DNA of 18,420 nt from JAJYBV01 sp021812265 (GCA_027459525.1 DAIDIC010000139.1:1-18420), one strand, 5' to 3'. Counted from the first letter of the stretch, positions 6,180 through 13,254 are shown. Numbers and translations are program-made. The notes: a model not told the origin generated them from the sequence alone.

Positions 6180-8867
6180 TTATAAAACAGCCGGTGTCAG
6201 TGTTTTTGATTGTTCGGGAAGCTCATCTTGCAAACGTTGTTCAATATTTTGCATGCTTGACTTAAATTTTGTCGACTCCGTTTTATAAATTTGATCACCA
6301 CTTATATAATACATTTGCTGCGATACATCGGTAAGTTCTTGTAATAGCAATAATTGATGCGCGGCGGCGCTATATAAAGCCATCGACGCATACGCCGTTA
6401 AAAGCCGTTTTCGTATCGCTTTTAATCTTCGCCAGCGAAGTGAAGCAATAATAATTTTTTTGGAGCGAGCGGCGCTATCAGGCTTAGAAACGCGCGTAAT
6501 TGAAGATTGCAGCAATTTACAGTTTTCATAGTATGTTAATGCTTCTTCGAATAGCGAGCGATCTTTTTTAGCGTATTCCAAACTTTTAATAGTTGCCCTG
6601 GAACCTTGCCGAAACGCAAACCAGCGGTTTATGAACGTAGTATTTTGCGTTATAGATCTTTGAAAATATTTTACTTCACTCCTCCATATTTGCGCAAAAA
6701 CCACACCTGCTTGGGATATATCTTTTTGCCTGCGGAAATGTTGCAGCGTTTCTCGCGAGCGTATCCAATATTGGCGAGATTCGGGTATATTTTTTTGCAG
6801 ATTGCGCCAGTCTCCCAGTGTCATCAAAATACTGGCCTTATCCAACTGCAGTTCTATGTGTATCTCTTTTGCGCGCGCGCTAAAACGCTGATTCTGTTTT
6901 GTGTGTTCATCAAGTTTTTGGATGATAGTATCAATTTCTGGCAAAATATGCTCTAACATTTCCGGTTTTTTGGTAATATCTGCGGTTAACCGCCAAGCCA
7001 TAATTCGGAGATGTTCCAGCCAAAAATGATGCAGTTTGTCGTAATATTCTTCATCTTCTAATTGGTCAGTAACAAAAAAACCAATATATTGGTCTTCGCG
7101 CATTAGCTCACAACTTTGCTGATTTGCGTGAAAAGCTTTTTCTAACATTATTTGCGCGCTTTTAATTTTACCTTGCGCCAATAATATTCTGGCGTGCGCT
7201 GCCTGAAGATCGCTTAATTTGCGTGGCAAATTATCACGCAATGCCGCTTGTTCTGCACGGTTCAGCCATAACAAGCCGGTTTCCCAATTTTTTCCACGAT
7301 AAAAAACATTCACAAGTGTGTGCGAAAAATGGATTAAATCGCTATCCATCAGCGCGCTTGTATTCTGCGCCCATGTCATAATACCCAAAATATTGGGAAG
7401 ATTTTGCTGTAAATCTATTTCAGATGTGTTTACATTGATGGAACGAAAAAAATCCAAAATTGCGGAACCTGCAAGTAAAATTTCGGCATGTTTCGTGTTT
7501 TGTTCAATAGCGTTTGCAACAGCGCGCCCGAGCTTCGTAATACTATACTGCTTGGTAATGTTCTTTGCTGGATTCCATGGGTTTAGTCGCTGCAACAAAG
7601 TTTGTTCAGGTATTTGAATATAACGGCGATCTATAGCTTTTTGCACTAATGCGCTTGCGTTTTTTTCATCGCATGCTGCTGCAACAAAATGCAGCGTGTT
7701 TGCGCTAACAATATCACCGCCAAACATACCCAATGCCGCAAAAAAGATCCGCTCGTTGGGATCGATCTGCTGATACAGCGATTGACTGATAGCTCGCGAT
7801 TGCAGCGCGCCAGATTCTTTTTGGCGAATTATTCTCACTTGCGACATCCCACCGCCGGAAACATAGATATCACTAAGCTGTTGAATATCACCGGGTAGCG
7901 CGTTATCCAGCAATACTCTGAGTTCTTTTTCATCTTCATGATGCAAATGGCCTTTTTGTCGGTGAATTTCTTGCTTAAATAGCAGCATTGCCTGATATCC
8001 GGTAAAATTTTCTATATAAATGTGTTGATATAACACTTTTTCTTTGGACTCTTCTGCGGATTCAGTAAATATATATGCAGATTCAGGAATTTTCAGCGCC
8101 GCGCCATTAACAAGGATCATATTTTTTGCGCCATAAAGATAGGGAAGAATTTCATTGAAAAGAAAAGAAGGATCATCGATCTGATCGATGATAATCAGCC
8201 ACATTTCTTGTTCATCTTCAAAATACTCTTGAACAGCTTTTTGCATCATTGGAAGTGTGTCACCAACATCACCCGGAATTTTTGTGCCCTTAATAATTCG
8301 CCGAAAAATACGCACTATCAGCCGTTGTTTTGCGTGCTGTTCGGATTCTTCGGGACGCCGTTCTATACTGGAAAAGTCACCGCGCACAATAATGGTGTGC
8401 GCGCGAATCCGTTTCGGCAAATGTTGAATAACATAATGTGTAATGGTGGTTTTACCGGAGTTTTTCACACCATCTACCACAATCAATTTAGGTTGCTGTG
8501 CAGGTTTCAGAGCATTTTTAAGGTTGTTTTCCAATGGCGGGCGGCGAACATAATTTTCGGGTAATTCAATAAATTCGCTTTGTTTCAGCGCCAATTCTTC
8601 TAAATCAATTCCGAGTAATTTATGGCCCATTTCCCAAATAAAGTGCATTTTTTCCATATTTTCTATCAGAAAAATCAATGCAACGATTGTAAGCGCCAAA
8701 CCAGAACCTTGCCCAGGTGTATTTTTCAATAACTCGGCAATTGAAAGAAATTCTAACGTTTTTTCCCGTATTTCGGGATTAATAAGTAATATGACAATAA
8801 AAATTGTAAGAATACCAAGAATGCTATACCGGATCATTTGGTTTCGTCGTTCTTGTTTGGTTTTCAT
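6180..8867 (-). CDS. Membrane-anchored STAND-like P-loop NTPase with C-terminal helical repeats, 895 aa
   Basis: The start at 8867 (MKTKQERR) is set by GAAGGGA (rc of 8877-8883) 9 bases upstream; a TTG six codons earlier is rejected. Two hydrophobic segments (about 13-30 and 55-69) suggest an N-terminal hairpin anchor. Then come Walker A GVKNSGKT (133-140), Walker B WLIIIDQID (223-231), an LPGDIQQL motif (about 324-331) that may equal the STAND GxP motif, and a winged-helix-like stretch (about 371-455: ERIFFAALGMFGG...YSITKLGRAVANAI). Residues 455-895 are helical and TPR-like (for example TGLLWLNRAEQAA...ARILLAQGKIKSAQIMLEKAF). This order, anchor-NTPase-wHTH-repeats, is that of signalling or defence STAND ATPases whose repeats sense a trigger. 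The trigger is unknown and no effector domain is recognised beyond the anchor. It is divergent from the pseudo-Clp gene. Confidence 0.78.
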   Translation of the reverse strand: MKTKQERRNQMIRYSILGILTIFIVILLINPEIREKTLEFLSIAELLKNTPGQGSGLALTIVALIFLIENMEKMHFIWEMGHKLLGIDLEELALKQSEFIELPENYVRRPPLENNLKNALKPAQQPKLIVVDGVKNSGKTTITHYVIQHLPKRIRAHTIIVRGDFSSIERRPEESEQHAKQRLIVRIFRRIIKGTKIPGDVGDTLPMMQKAVQEYFEDEQEMWLIIIDQIDDPSFLFNEILPYLYGAKNMILVNGAALKIPESAYIFTESAEESKEKVLYQHIYIENFTGYQAMLLFKQEIHRQKGHLHHEDEKELRVLLDNALPGDIQQLSDIYVSGGGMSQVRIIRQKESGALQSRAISQSLYQQIDPNERIFFAALGMFGGDIVSANTLHFVAAACDEKNASALVQKAIDRRYIQIPEQTLLQRLNPWNPAKNITKQYSITKLGRAVANAIEQNTKHAEILLAGSAILDFFRSINVNTSEIDLQQNLPNILGIMTWAQNTSALMDSDLIHFSHTLVNVFYRGKNWETGLLWLNRAEQAALRDNLPRKLSDLQAAHARILLAQGKIKSAQIMLEKAFHANQQSCELMREDQYIGFFVTDQLEDEEYYDKLHHFWLEHLRIMAWRLTADITKKPEMLEHILPEIDTIIQKLDEHTKQNQRFSARAKEIHIELQLDKASILMTLGDWRNLQKNIPESRQYWIRSRETLQHFRRQKDISQAGVVFAQIWRSEVKYFQRSITQNTTFINRWFAFRQGSRATIKSLEYAKKDRSLFEEALTYYENCKLLQSSITRVSKPDSAARSKKIIIASLRWRRLKAIRKRLLTAYASMALYSAAAHQLLLLQELTDVSQQMYYISGDQIYKTESTKFKSSMQNIEQRLQDELPEQSKTLTPAVL

Positions 8868-8933
8868 GGAAATAAATCCCTTCAAAATCTGAATATATCA
8901 GGACTTTCGCTGCAGTATGGAAAATCGGAGATA

Positions 8934-8995
8934 TACAAGAGGCGCCGCCCCTTGTACGGGGTTCTGGAGTGTCCCCAGACATCCCTTTGTTGCAG
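8934..8995 (-). repeat. Dispersed nested-hairpin repeat, copy D (reverse orientation)
   Basis: Read on the minus strand it matches the other copies through GGGAT-TGGGGACAC-CC. The inner stem is CTGGGG-ACA-CTCCAG (8964-8978), where the outermost T-A of copy B is now C-G. CCCC/GGGG (8948-8951, 8958-8961) forms a second hairpin. A longer alternative pairs TACAAG-rich arms at 8934-8943 and 8947-8956. In both stems the single plus-strand mismatch becomes a G-U pair on the minus strand, the strand of the STAND gene leader. Confidence 0.62.
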
Positions 8996-9002
8996 ATACG
9001 AG

Positions 9003-9014
9003 AAACATATGTTT
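9003..9014. promoter_or_regulatory. Perfect 12-base palindrome in the STAND/pseudo-Clp divergent region
   Basis: AAACATATGTTT lies between the two divergent genes. It is short and AT-rich, so chance is possible, but its position would suit a shared operator. Confidence 0.28.
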
Positions 9015-9077
9015 TTCTTTCAAGCAAAAATCCTATATATATATTAAAAATATATGTGGTTTAATATGTTGTGATAC

Positions 9078-9106
9078 TTGTATGGTTGCATCCTTCATAT
9101 TATAAT
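9078..9106 (+). promoter_or_regulatory. Sigma70-like promoter for the pseudo-Clp gene
   Basis: TTGTAT (9078-9083), a 17-base spacer and a perfect TATAAT (9101-9106), about 86 bases ahead of the ATG at 9192. Spacing and -10 are ideal; the -35 matches 4 of 6. Confidence 0.55.
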
Positions 9107-9191
9107 ATTACAAGAGTGAATATACAATAGCTGTTTTTGTTTTATGTATAGATTTCACCGGATTACTGCTTTTTTGAAAGGAACTTAATTG

Positions 9192-10745
9192 ATGGCTTCA
9201 CCACAAAATTTCTTCCAAACATGGGAAGACGCTACAATTCAATTTATTGAAAGCGCCCGCAAAAAAAATTCAGACGCTATTCCTTTTTCTACACTGCATA
9301 TTATTGTCAACGCATTGAATAATCTTCCGTCAGAGCAAATATATGATAATCCATTACGTAAACTGATGGATGAAAATCAATTGATCGAATGTTTTGCCAG
9401 TATTCGCGTACAACTTGCTTTTTATAAGGAAAATCCTGCCGGTATGCAAACCACCATTATAACAGAGAAAACATTTGTTGAATGGAATACGGAAGCGCAA
9501 AAGAGGTCTGTAAAAGTAACGATTCCATTTATCATTTGGTATATTTTAATGCATGATAAGGTTATTTGGACATGTTTTCATGAATTGACGGATGTTGATC
9601 TGTTAATCCGTATGCTGGAACACCGGTTTTCCCAAATTTCCGGTGTTTTTTATCCACCGGTTAAAACAGATTCAGTAGAAATGAGTAGTTATATTGAAAG
9701 CGTAGCCAATATTATTCTTCCTAGCGATGAAAGGCCTAATAATTTTGAGAAAAAATTATTGTACGCAGAAATGCACGCTATTTTAATGTCTAATATTCTT
9801 ACTGTTTTGAATAAACTTGAGAAAAATAGAATAGCTGTTTTGACAGGAATGTTTGGCACACCCATTAATAATATTGGTGATACACTCGCCGATGTATTAA
9901 AAAAAGGCAGTTTTCAACTCAATTACACATCTCGCCTGCTAGGTTATTCCAAAGTATATCAGCTTGATATGATTGGTTTGCTGAATCTATCGACGCGAGG
10001 CGCTAATCCCTTTGCTGTTTTGCAGGAAGTATTTGCTGAAGCGGAAAAAGATAACGCCATTCTTCTGATAAAAAACTTGCAAATACTCGCTAAACAAACA
10101 AATGCGCAGCAGTATATTGCGACAATGGAAAATTCCGGACGCTTAGTTCTAGGCTTATTTGAAGCCGGAGCGCATAGCAATGATAACCCCAACGAAATAT
10201 TTGATACCGATACCATTGATGTTATTTTGGCGCGAAGTTACACCGATGGGCAAACAAAGGCGCTGATAACAGAGCATTACTTGCCGCAATGGCAAAATCT
10301 CACCAGCTACACATTTACCCCAGACGCATTTGACACTATTATTGCTTTAGAACCCGGGGCGTGGATTGAAACGCGGCGCAAAACATTACCCTATCTTGCA
10401 GTCGGTTTGGGTGAGGATACTATTCAAACAGCGCAAGGCGGCAAGTCGCTTATAGCAGAAACTGCACAAAGCGCGTTGGATACACTGAAAAACTTAAGAG
10501 ATGAAGCGGCTGTAGCAGAAAGGATCCCTCGCGCTAAATATCAGCCAGTACTTGATGAAGCGCAGCAGGATATTGAAGCTTTACTGAAAGATCCTCTGCC
10601 AAAAAGAAACGCCAATGGCAAATATATTCTTACACGCGCGCATGTAACAGCGCAATTAATTTGTCCCAACAATAGTGAATTTCATTACCCCGGCATACCT
10701 CCAGAGCAATATCTCAGCCGAAAAATAGATTTGCCCAGTGTATAA
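9192..10745 (+). CDS. Degenerate ClpA/ClpB-type AAA+ D1 domain protein (pseudo-ATPase), 517 aa
   Basis: The ATG at 9192 has AAAGGA 9 bases upstream; a TTG one codon earlier is less well placed. Residues about 205-300 follow ClpB D1 segment by segment. KNRIAVLTGMFGTPINNI sits where Clp proteins have NNPVLIGEPGVGKTAI, and FAVLQEVFAEAEKDNAILLIKNLQIL where they have a Walker B ending FIDEIHTL. The Lys/Thr of Walker A and the Asp/Glu of Walker B are absent, so ATP binding and hydrolysis are unlikely. Later parts still look Clp-like: NSGRLVLGLFEAG (sensor-1 region), a DTIDVILARSY helix, and a C-terminal LTRAHVTAQLI...YPGIPPEQ resembling the D1-D2 linker. The protein ends there; no D2 domain exists. 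The N-terminal 200 residues are helical and unassigned. No export signal is visible. Role unknown; a scaffold or partner of the divergent STAND gene is inference. Confidence 0.65.
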   Translation: MASPQNFFQTWEDATIQFIESARKKNSDAIPFSTLHIIVNALNNLPSEQIYDNPLRKLMDENQLIECFASIRVQLAFYKENPAGMQTTIITEKTFVEWNTEAQKRSVKVTIPFIIWYILMHDKVIWTCFHELTDVDLLIRMLEHRFSQISGVFYPPVKTDSVEMSSYIESVANIILPSDERPNNFEKKLLYAEMHAILMSNILTVLNKLEKNRIAVLTGMFGTPINNIGDTLADVLKKGSFQLNYTSRLLGYSKVYQLDMIGLLNLSTRGANPFAVLQEVFAEAEKDNAILLIKNLQILAKQTNAQQYIATMENSGRLVLGLFEAGAHSNDNPNEIFDTDTIDVILARSYTDGQTKALITEHYLPQWQNLTSYTFTPDAFDTIIALEPGAWIETRRKTLPYLAVGLGEDTIQTAQGGKSLIAETAQSALDTLKNLRDEAAVAERIPRAKYQPVLDEAQQDIEALLKDPLPKRNANGKYILTRAHVTAQLICPNNSEFHYPGIPPEQYLSRKIDLPSV

Positions 10746-10830
10746 CATCTGTGCGCGCTGATGGCTAGTTTTTCGTTTGCTTAAATTATATTAATGCATT
10801 TCAAAATTCAATTGATGAAAAGAAATAGAT

Positions 10831-11523
10831 ATGAGTCGTATAGAAGAAGTGATTCGCCGCCGGTTATTCGATTTGCAGGATATAAGCTATCAAGTGTTTA
10901 TGCGCAAACTTATACCAACTGTGGACCAAGAAACTGTGATCGGCGTCCGTACTCCGGATCTGCGCAAGTTCGCCAAGGAGTTTTCCCAAACGTCGGATGC
11001 TTCGGAATTCCTCAAAATTCTGCCGCATGCGTATTTTGAAGAAAATAATCTGCACGGCTTTTTGATTGAATCGATGAAAGATTATGATACTGCTATTGCT
11101 GCTGTTGATGCGTTTCTTCCATATATAGATAATTGGGCAACCTGCGATCTGATTTCTCCGAAGATATTTAAAAAACATCTGCCCAATCTCTATGAAAACA
11201 TCAAAATCTGGCTGAAATCAGGCCGGACCTATACGATACGCTTTGGGATCGGAATGCTCATGATGTTCTATCTTGATGATAATTTACAGCCGGAAATGCT
11301 GAATCTTGTGGCAAATATTCGGTCGGATGAATACTATATCAATATGATGATTGCTTGGTATTTTGCAACGGCATTGACCAAGCAGTACAAAGCAGCGTTG
11401 CCATATATTCAGGAACAGCGCTTGGCAAAGTGGACGCACAACAAAACTATCCAGAAAGCGATTGAAAGCTGCCGGATCGGCGGCGAAATAAAAGCGTATC
11501 TACGCACGTTGAAAATAAAATAA
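10831..11523 (+). CDS. AlkD-like DNA alkylation repair enzyme, 230 aa
   Basis: This all-helical HEAT-like protein matches the DNA alkylation repair family (AlkD; PF08713 by memory), whose members excise N3- and N7-alkylated bases without flipping them. Recognisable blocks are TVIGVRTPDLRKFAKEF (35-51), YIDNWATCDLISPKIF (98-113), RFGIGMLMMFYLDD (137-150), YYINMMIAWYFATALTKQY (168-186) and WTHNKTIQKAIESCRI (201-216). W102 and D106 in NWATCD, R137 and W176 look equivalent to the DNA-contacting Trp, Asp, Arg and Trp of AlkD. Length is normal. The ribosome-binding site is poor (an AAAGAAAT stretch just before the ATG). It starts 85 bases after the pseudo-Clp stop with no terminator visible, so it may be co-transcribed. 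Functional linkage to that gene is unproven. Confidence 0.88.
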   Translation: MSRIEEVIRRRLFDLQDISYQVFMRKLIPTVDQETVIGVRTPDLRKFAKEFSQTSDASEFLKILPHAYFEENNLHGFLIESMKDYDTAIAAVDAFLPYIDNWATCDLISPKIFKKHLPNLYENIKIWLKSGRTYTIRFGIGMLMMFYLDDNLQPEMLNLVANIRSDEYYINMMIAWYFATALTKQYKAALPYIQEQRLAKWTHNKTIQKAIESCRIGGEIKAYLRTLKIK

Positions 11524-11868
11524 AGCTGGATTACAGCCGCAATACTGCTCTGCATGCGTCCATGTCATTCAAAAATAGGGAGTGGCGATGTGGCCGGGTC
11601 TTGTGATATATTCTCGATATGGGACTACATACATATCTGCGCTGCCAACAGACAGCCAAACAGCATAAAATTGGAAGAAACCCTTCCGTCTCTCAGCGGT
11701 GTCGGTGTGGATACTGCGCCAAGAAATATACCTGTTTTCACCCATCAAGGGTATGCAACCACTTAATTTGCAACTATTGACTTTTATGGGGTTTTAGACT
11801 ATAATTTTGATTGAAGCTCATTTACCATGTGTAAAAGGAGTAACGGCGCCGTTTCATATGAAGCGGCG
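11524..11868. other. Intergenic region after the AlkD-like gene
   Basis: The first 250 bases show no convincing gene: a 70-codon plus frame at 11554-11766 has no ribosome-binding site or recognisable sequence. The last 90 bases hold a strong plus-strand promoter followed almost at once by a strong intrinsic terminator, listed separately. Confidence 0.6.
11777..11805 (+). promoter_or_regulatory. Strong sigma70-like promoter
   Basis: TTGACT (11777-11782), exactly 17 bases, then TATAAT (11800-11805). Five of six and six of six consensus bases make this the best promoter match I saw in the window. It fires towards the convergent DUF3800 operon. Confidence 0.68.
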
Positions 11869-11880
11869 CTAGCTTTTTTT
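11812..11880 (+). ncRNA. Candidate small RNA of about 70 nt, convergent with the DUF3800 operon
   Basis: Transcription from the promoter at 11777-11805 should begin near 11812 and meet an intrinsic terminator ending at 11880, giving a transcript of about 70 nt with a 3' terminator hairpin. It carries an AAAAGGAG tract (11833-11840) in the single-stranded part. Its last 12 bases are antisense to the end of the 121-residue gene. An ATG at 11827 opens a 57-codon frame to 12000, but this runs through the terminator and antisense to a real gene. Alternatives are an attenuator leader left by a lost gene, or an antisense regulator of the facing operon. Confidence 0.5.
11846..11880 (+). terminator. 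Intrinsic terminator
   Basis: A 10-base-pair stem (11846-11855 with 11860-11869; one G-U pair, loop ATAT) is followed by TAGC-type bases and seven T residues (11874-11880). It would end plus-strand transcripts. The T-run is also the A-run encoding the final Lys-Lys-Ser of the minus-strand 121-residue gene, whose stop codon is at 11869-11871. Confidence 0.82.
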
Positions 11881-12234
11881 ATAAGCGCAATATTCTTTTT
11901 CAAGTTTTCGGCGTTGATGCTCATGCTCAACACAATATGCTGTCCACAAGAGAATGTAGTCCCCTCTATCTGCAAGTACGACAATATAGCTAAAATCTGA
12001 CAATGCCAATATAATACGCTCTTCATTCCTTCGTTTATTTTTCCATAGCTTTACAGATTCCGTGCTGGCGGCATCAATGATTGCTCGTGGCCAACGTTTT
12101 TGTTCATATATAGGCAATGATTCAATAAAATCTCTATGGAAATATTGATAAATACATTCAATGTAACACTCCCAGTCACCATTATTTTCTTCAAGCAAAA
12201 CTAAATCAGGAAGCCAGCGCTGTTTTTGATCCAT
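11869..12234 (-). CDS. Small protein of unknown function paired with DUF3800, 121 aa
   Basis: The ATG at 12232-12234 follows the DUF3800 stop after a single base (TAA-A-ATG), so the two are almost certainly translationally coupled. The frame opens further upstream inside the DUF3800 gene, but that part is shadow. The protein has DWECYIECIYQYFHRDFIES (about 20-39), KRWPRAIIDAA (about 45-55), SVKLWKNKRRNEERIILALSDFSYIVVLADRGDYILLWTAY (about 60-100) and a basic C-terminus HEHQRRKLEKEY. I recall longer bacterial homologues with the same blocks plus some 35 residues between the RDFI and RWPR blocks, so this copy may carry an internal deletion. The beta-rich IILAL-SYIVVL-YILLWTAY order recalls small barnase/RelE-fold nucleases, but this is only a hypothesis. 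Confidence 0.75.
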   Translation of the reverse strand: MDQKQRWLPDLVLLEENNGDWECYIECIYQYFHRDFIESLPIYEQKRWPRAIIDAASTESVKLWKNKRRNEERIILALSDFSYIVVLADRGDYILLWTAYCVEHEHQRRKLEKEYCAYKKS

Positions 12235-12235
12235 T

Positions 12236-12940
12236 TTATCTCTCTTGTGCTTCCCAAACAAACAAATTGATTTTCTTTTCCTGAAGAGGTGTTGTTTGTT
12301 GCAAGGAATATCCTGAATGTTTACGCATGTGTTCGATAAACGCCACTTTTGCTGCGTTGGTTTTAAGATCTCTAACAGCATAATTAATTGCGCCTATAAG
12401 CAAATCAGCTAACTGTATCTGTTCAACCTCATGTGAACGAACCATTTGCATACGTTCGATAAACTCATGGTTAAAGTCATAAGAGTTATTACAGAGAATA
12501 TTTTGAAGTTGCTTAATTTTGTCAGAACTTGAAGTATCCTTGATATCCAGATAGATGCGATAGTGTTCTCCAGGCTTCAGTAACGTTTTCAGAAGATTAA
12601 AATACATCTTATAATACCAAATATCATGATTATGTCCGAAATCGTCATGATGCAATTTGGACTTGTCTGGCACAATTAACGCGCGAAAATGAAGATCACA
12701 ATTCTCAAAAAAATAGTTCAAGATATCAATATAAAATGATTGTTTTGCTGGCCCAATTTTTATCCATTTGATTTCAAAATCAGCAGATAAATTATATTGA
12801 ATTTTTATTTCTCTGATATGTTTGGCAATTTCGCGAGTTTTCTCAAGCGGGCACCAAATAGCTCCAAGAACCATAACCGGTAAATGATCATGTTCAAGGT
12901 GGGCGCTTTCATCACAATAGATATTATAGATCATTCCCAT
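12236..12940 (-). CDS. DUF3800 domain protein (RNase H-like fold), 234 aa
   Basis: DUF3800 hallmarks are present: NIYCDESAHLEHD (6-18) with the paired acidic residues D10 and E11, a GAIWCP strand, IYLDIKDTS (129-137) with D132, and VEQIQLADLLIGAINYAVRD (172-191) with D179. These acidic residues fit the RNase H-like active site proposed for the family, so a metal-dependent nuclease is the likely activity, though unproven. GGAG lies 10 bases ahead of the ATG at 12938-12940; an in-frame ATG two codons later is an alternative. The gene is in AT-rich sequence, is preceded by a 356-base AT-rich gap, and is followed after 1 base by the 121-residue partner. DUF3800 genes are often found in accessory and defence-rich regions. 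Confidence 0.86.
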   Translation of the reverse strand: MGMIYNIYCDESAHLEHDHLPVMVLGAIWCPLEKTREIAKHIREIKIQYNLSADFEIKWIKIGPAKQSFYIDILNYFFENCDLHFRALIVPDKSKLHHDDFGHNHDIWYYKMYFNLLKTLLKPGEHYRIYLDIKDTSSSDKIKQLQNILCNNSYDFNHEFIERMQMVRSHEVEQIQLADLLIGAINYAVRDLKTNAAKVAFIEHMRKHSGYSLQQTTPLQEKKINLFVWEAQER

Positions 12941-13192
12941 ATCTACATTGCTCCAATAAATATATATACAAACATATATAAAGACATTGTTTGGTTAAAG
13001 AACACAACCTGTTTATTTGGATAGAAAAATATGCGCATTACTTGGCTCAATACACTCACAAATTATTGCTTTTGTGTTTCCTAAATAAATTACATATATA
13101 ATATTATCTTCTGGTTAAACTTCCTTGTGATAAGATATCAAATCTATTTCTTTTTCGGGCAGGTTTCCCAAATTTTTATAGGTATATATTGT

Positions 13193-13222
13193 TTTATATC
13201 CTATATTATTATCTAATTGCAA
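13193..13222 (-). promoter_or_regulatory. Candidate promoter for the DUF3800 operon
   Basis: On the minus strand TTGCAA (13217-13222), an 18-base spacer and TATAAA (13193-13198). The leader to the DUF3800 start would be about 245 nt, which is long; nearer AT-rich -10-like sequences exist but lack -35 partners. AT-rich sequence gives such matches easily. Confidence 0.35.
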
Positions 13223-13236
13223 GTCGTTAACATTTT

Positions 13237-13254
13237 TGTGGTAAATATACCACA
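13237..13254. promoter_or_regulatory. Operator-like inverted repeat
   Basis: TGTGGTA-AATA-TACCACA, perfect 7-base arms, lies 14 bases upstream of the candidate -35 of the DUF3800 operon and 43 bases after the methyltransferase stop. No U-run follows on either strand, so a regulator site is more likely than a terminator. Confidence 0.42.

Larger units (their letters stand above)
8868..9191. other. Divergent intergenic region between the STAND and pseudo-Clp genes
   Basis: From left to right it contains the STAND gene ribosome-binding site, repeat copy D inside the STAND leader, a 12-base palindrome (9003-9014), an AT-rich tract and a plausible plus-strand promoter (9078-9106). No small gene is convincing; plus frames here read through the repeat. 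Confidence 0.6.

Noticed and set aside
5955..6265. Plus-strand frames of 76-77 codons across repeats B and C, encoding repeated Pro/Gly-rich peptides
   Set aside because: The repeated peptide follows directly from the DNA repeat, and the frames overlap two real minus-strand genes.
11554..11766. 70-codon plus-strand frame after the AlkD-like gene
   Set aside because: No ribosome-binding site, no recognisable sequence, Cys/Pro/Ser-rich composition typical of chance frames.
11827..12000. 57-codon plus-strand frame starting in the candidate small RNA
   Set aside because: It reads through a strong terminator and lies antisense to the 121-residue gene, and the SD-like tract is after, not before, its ATG.
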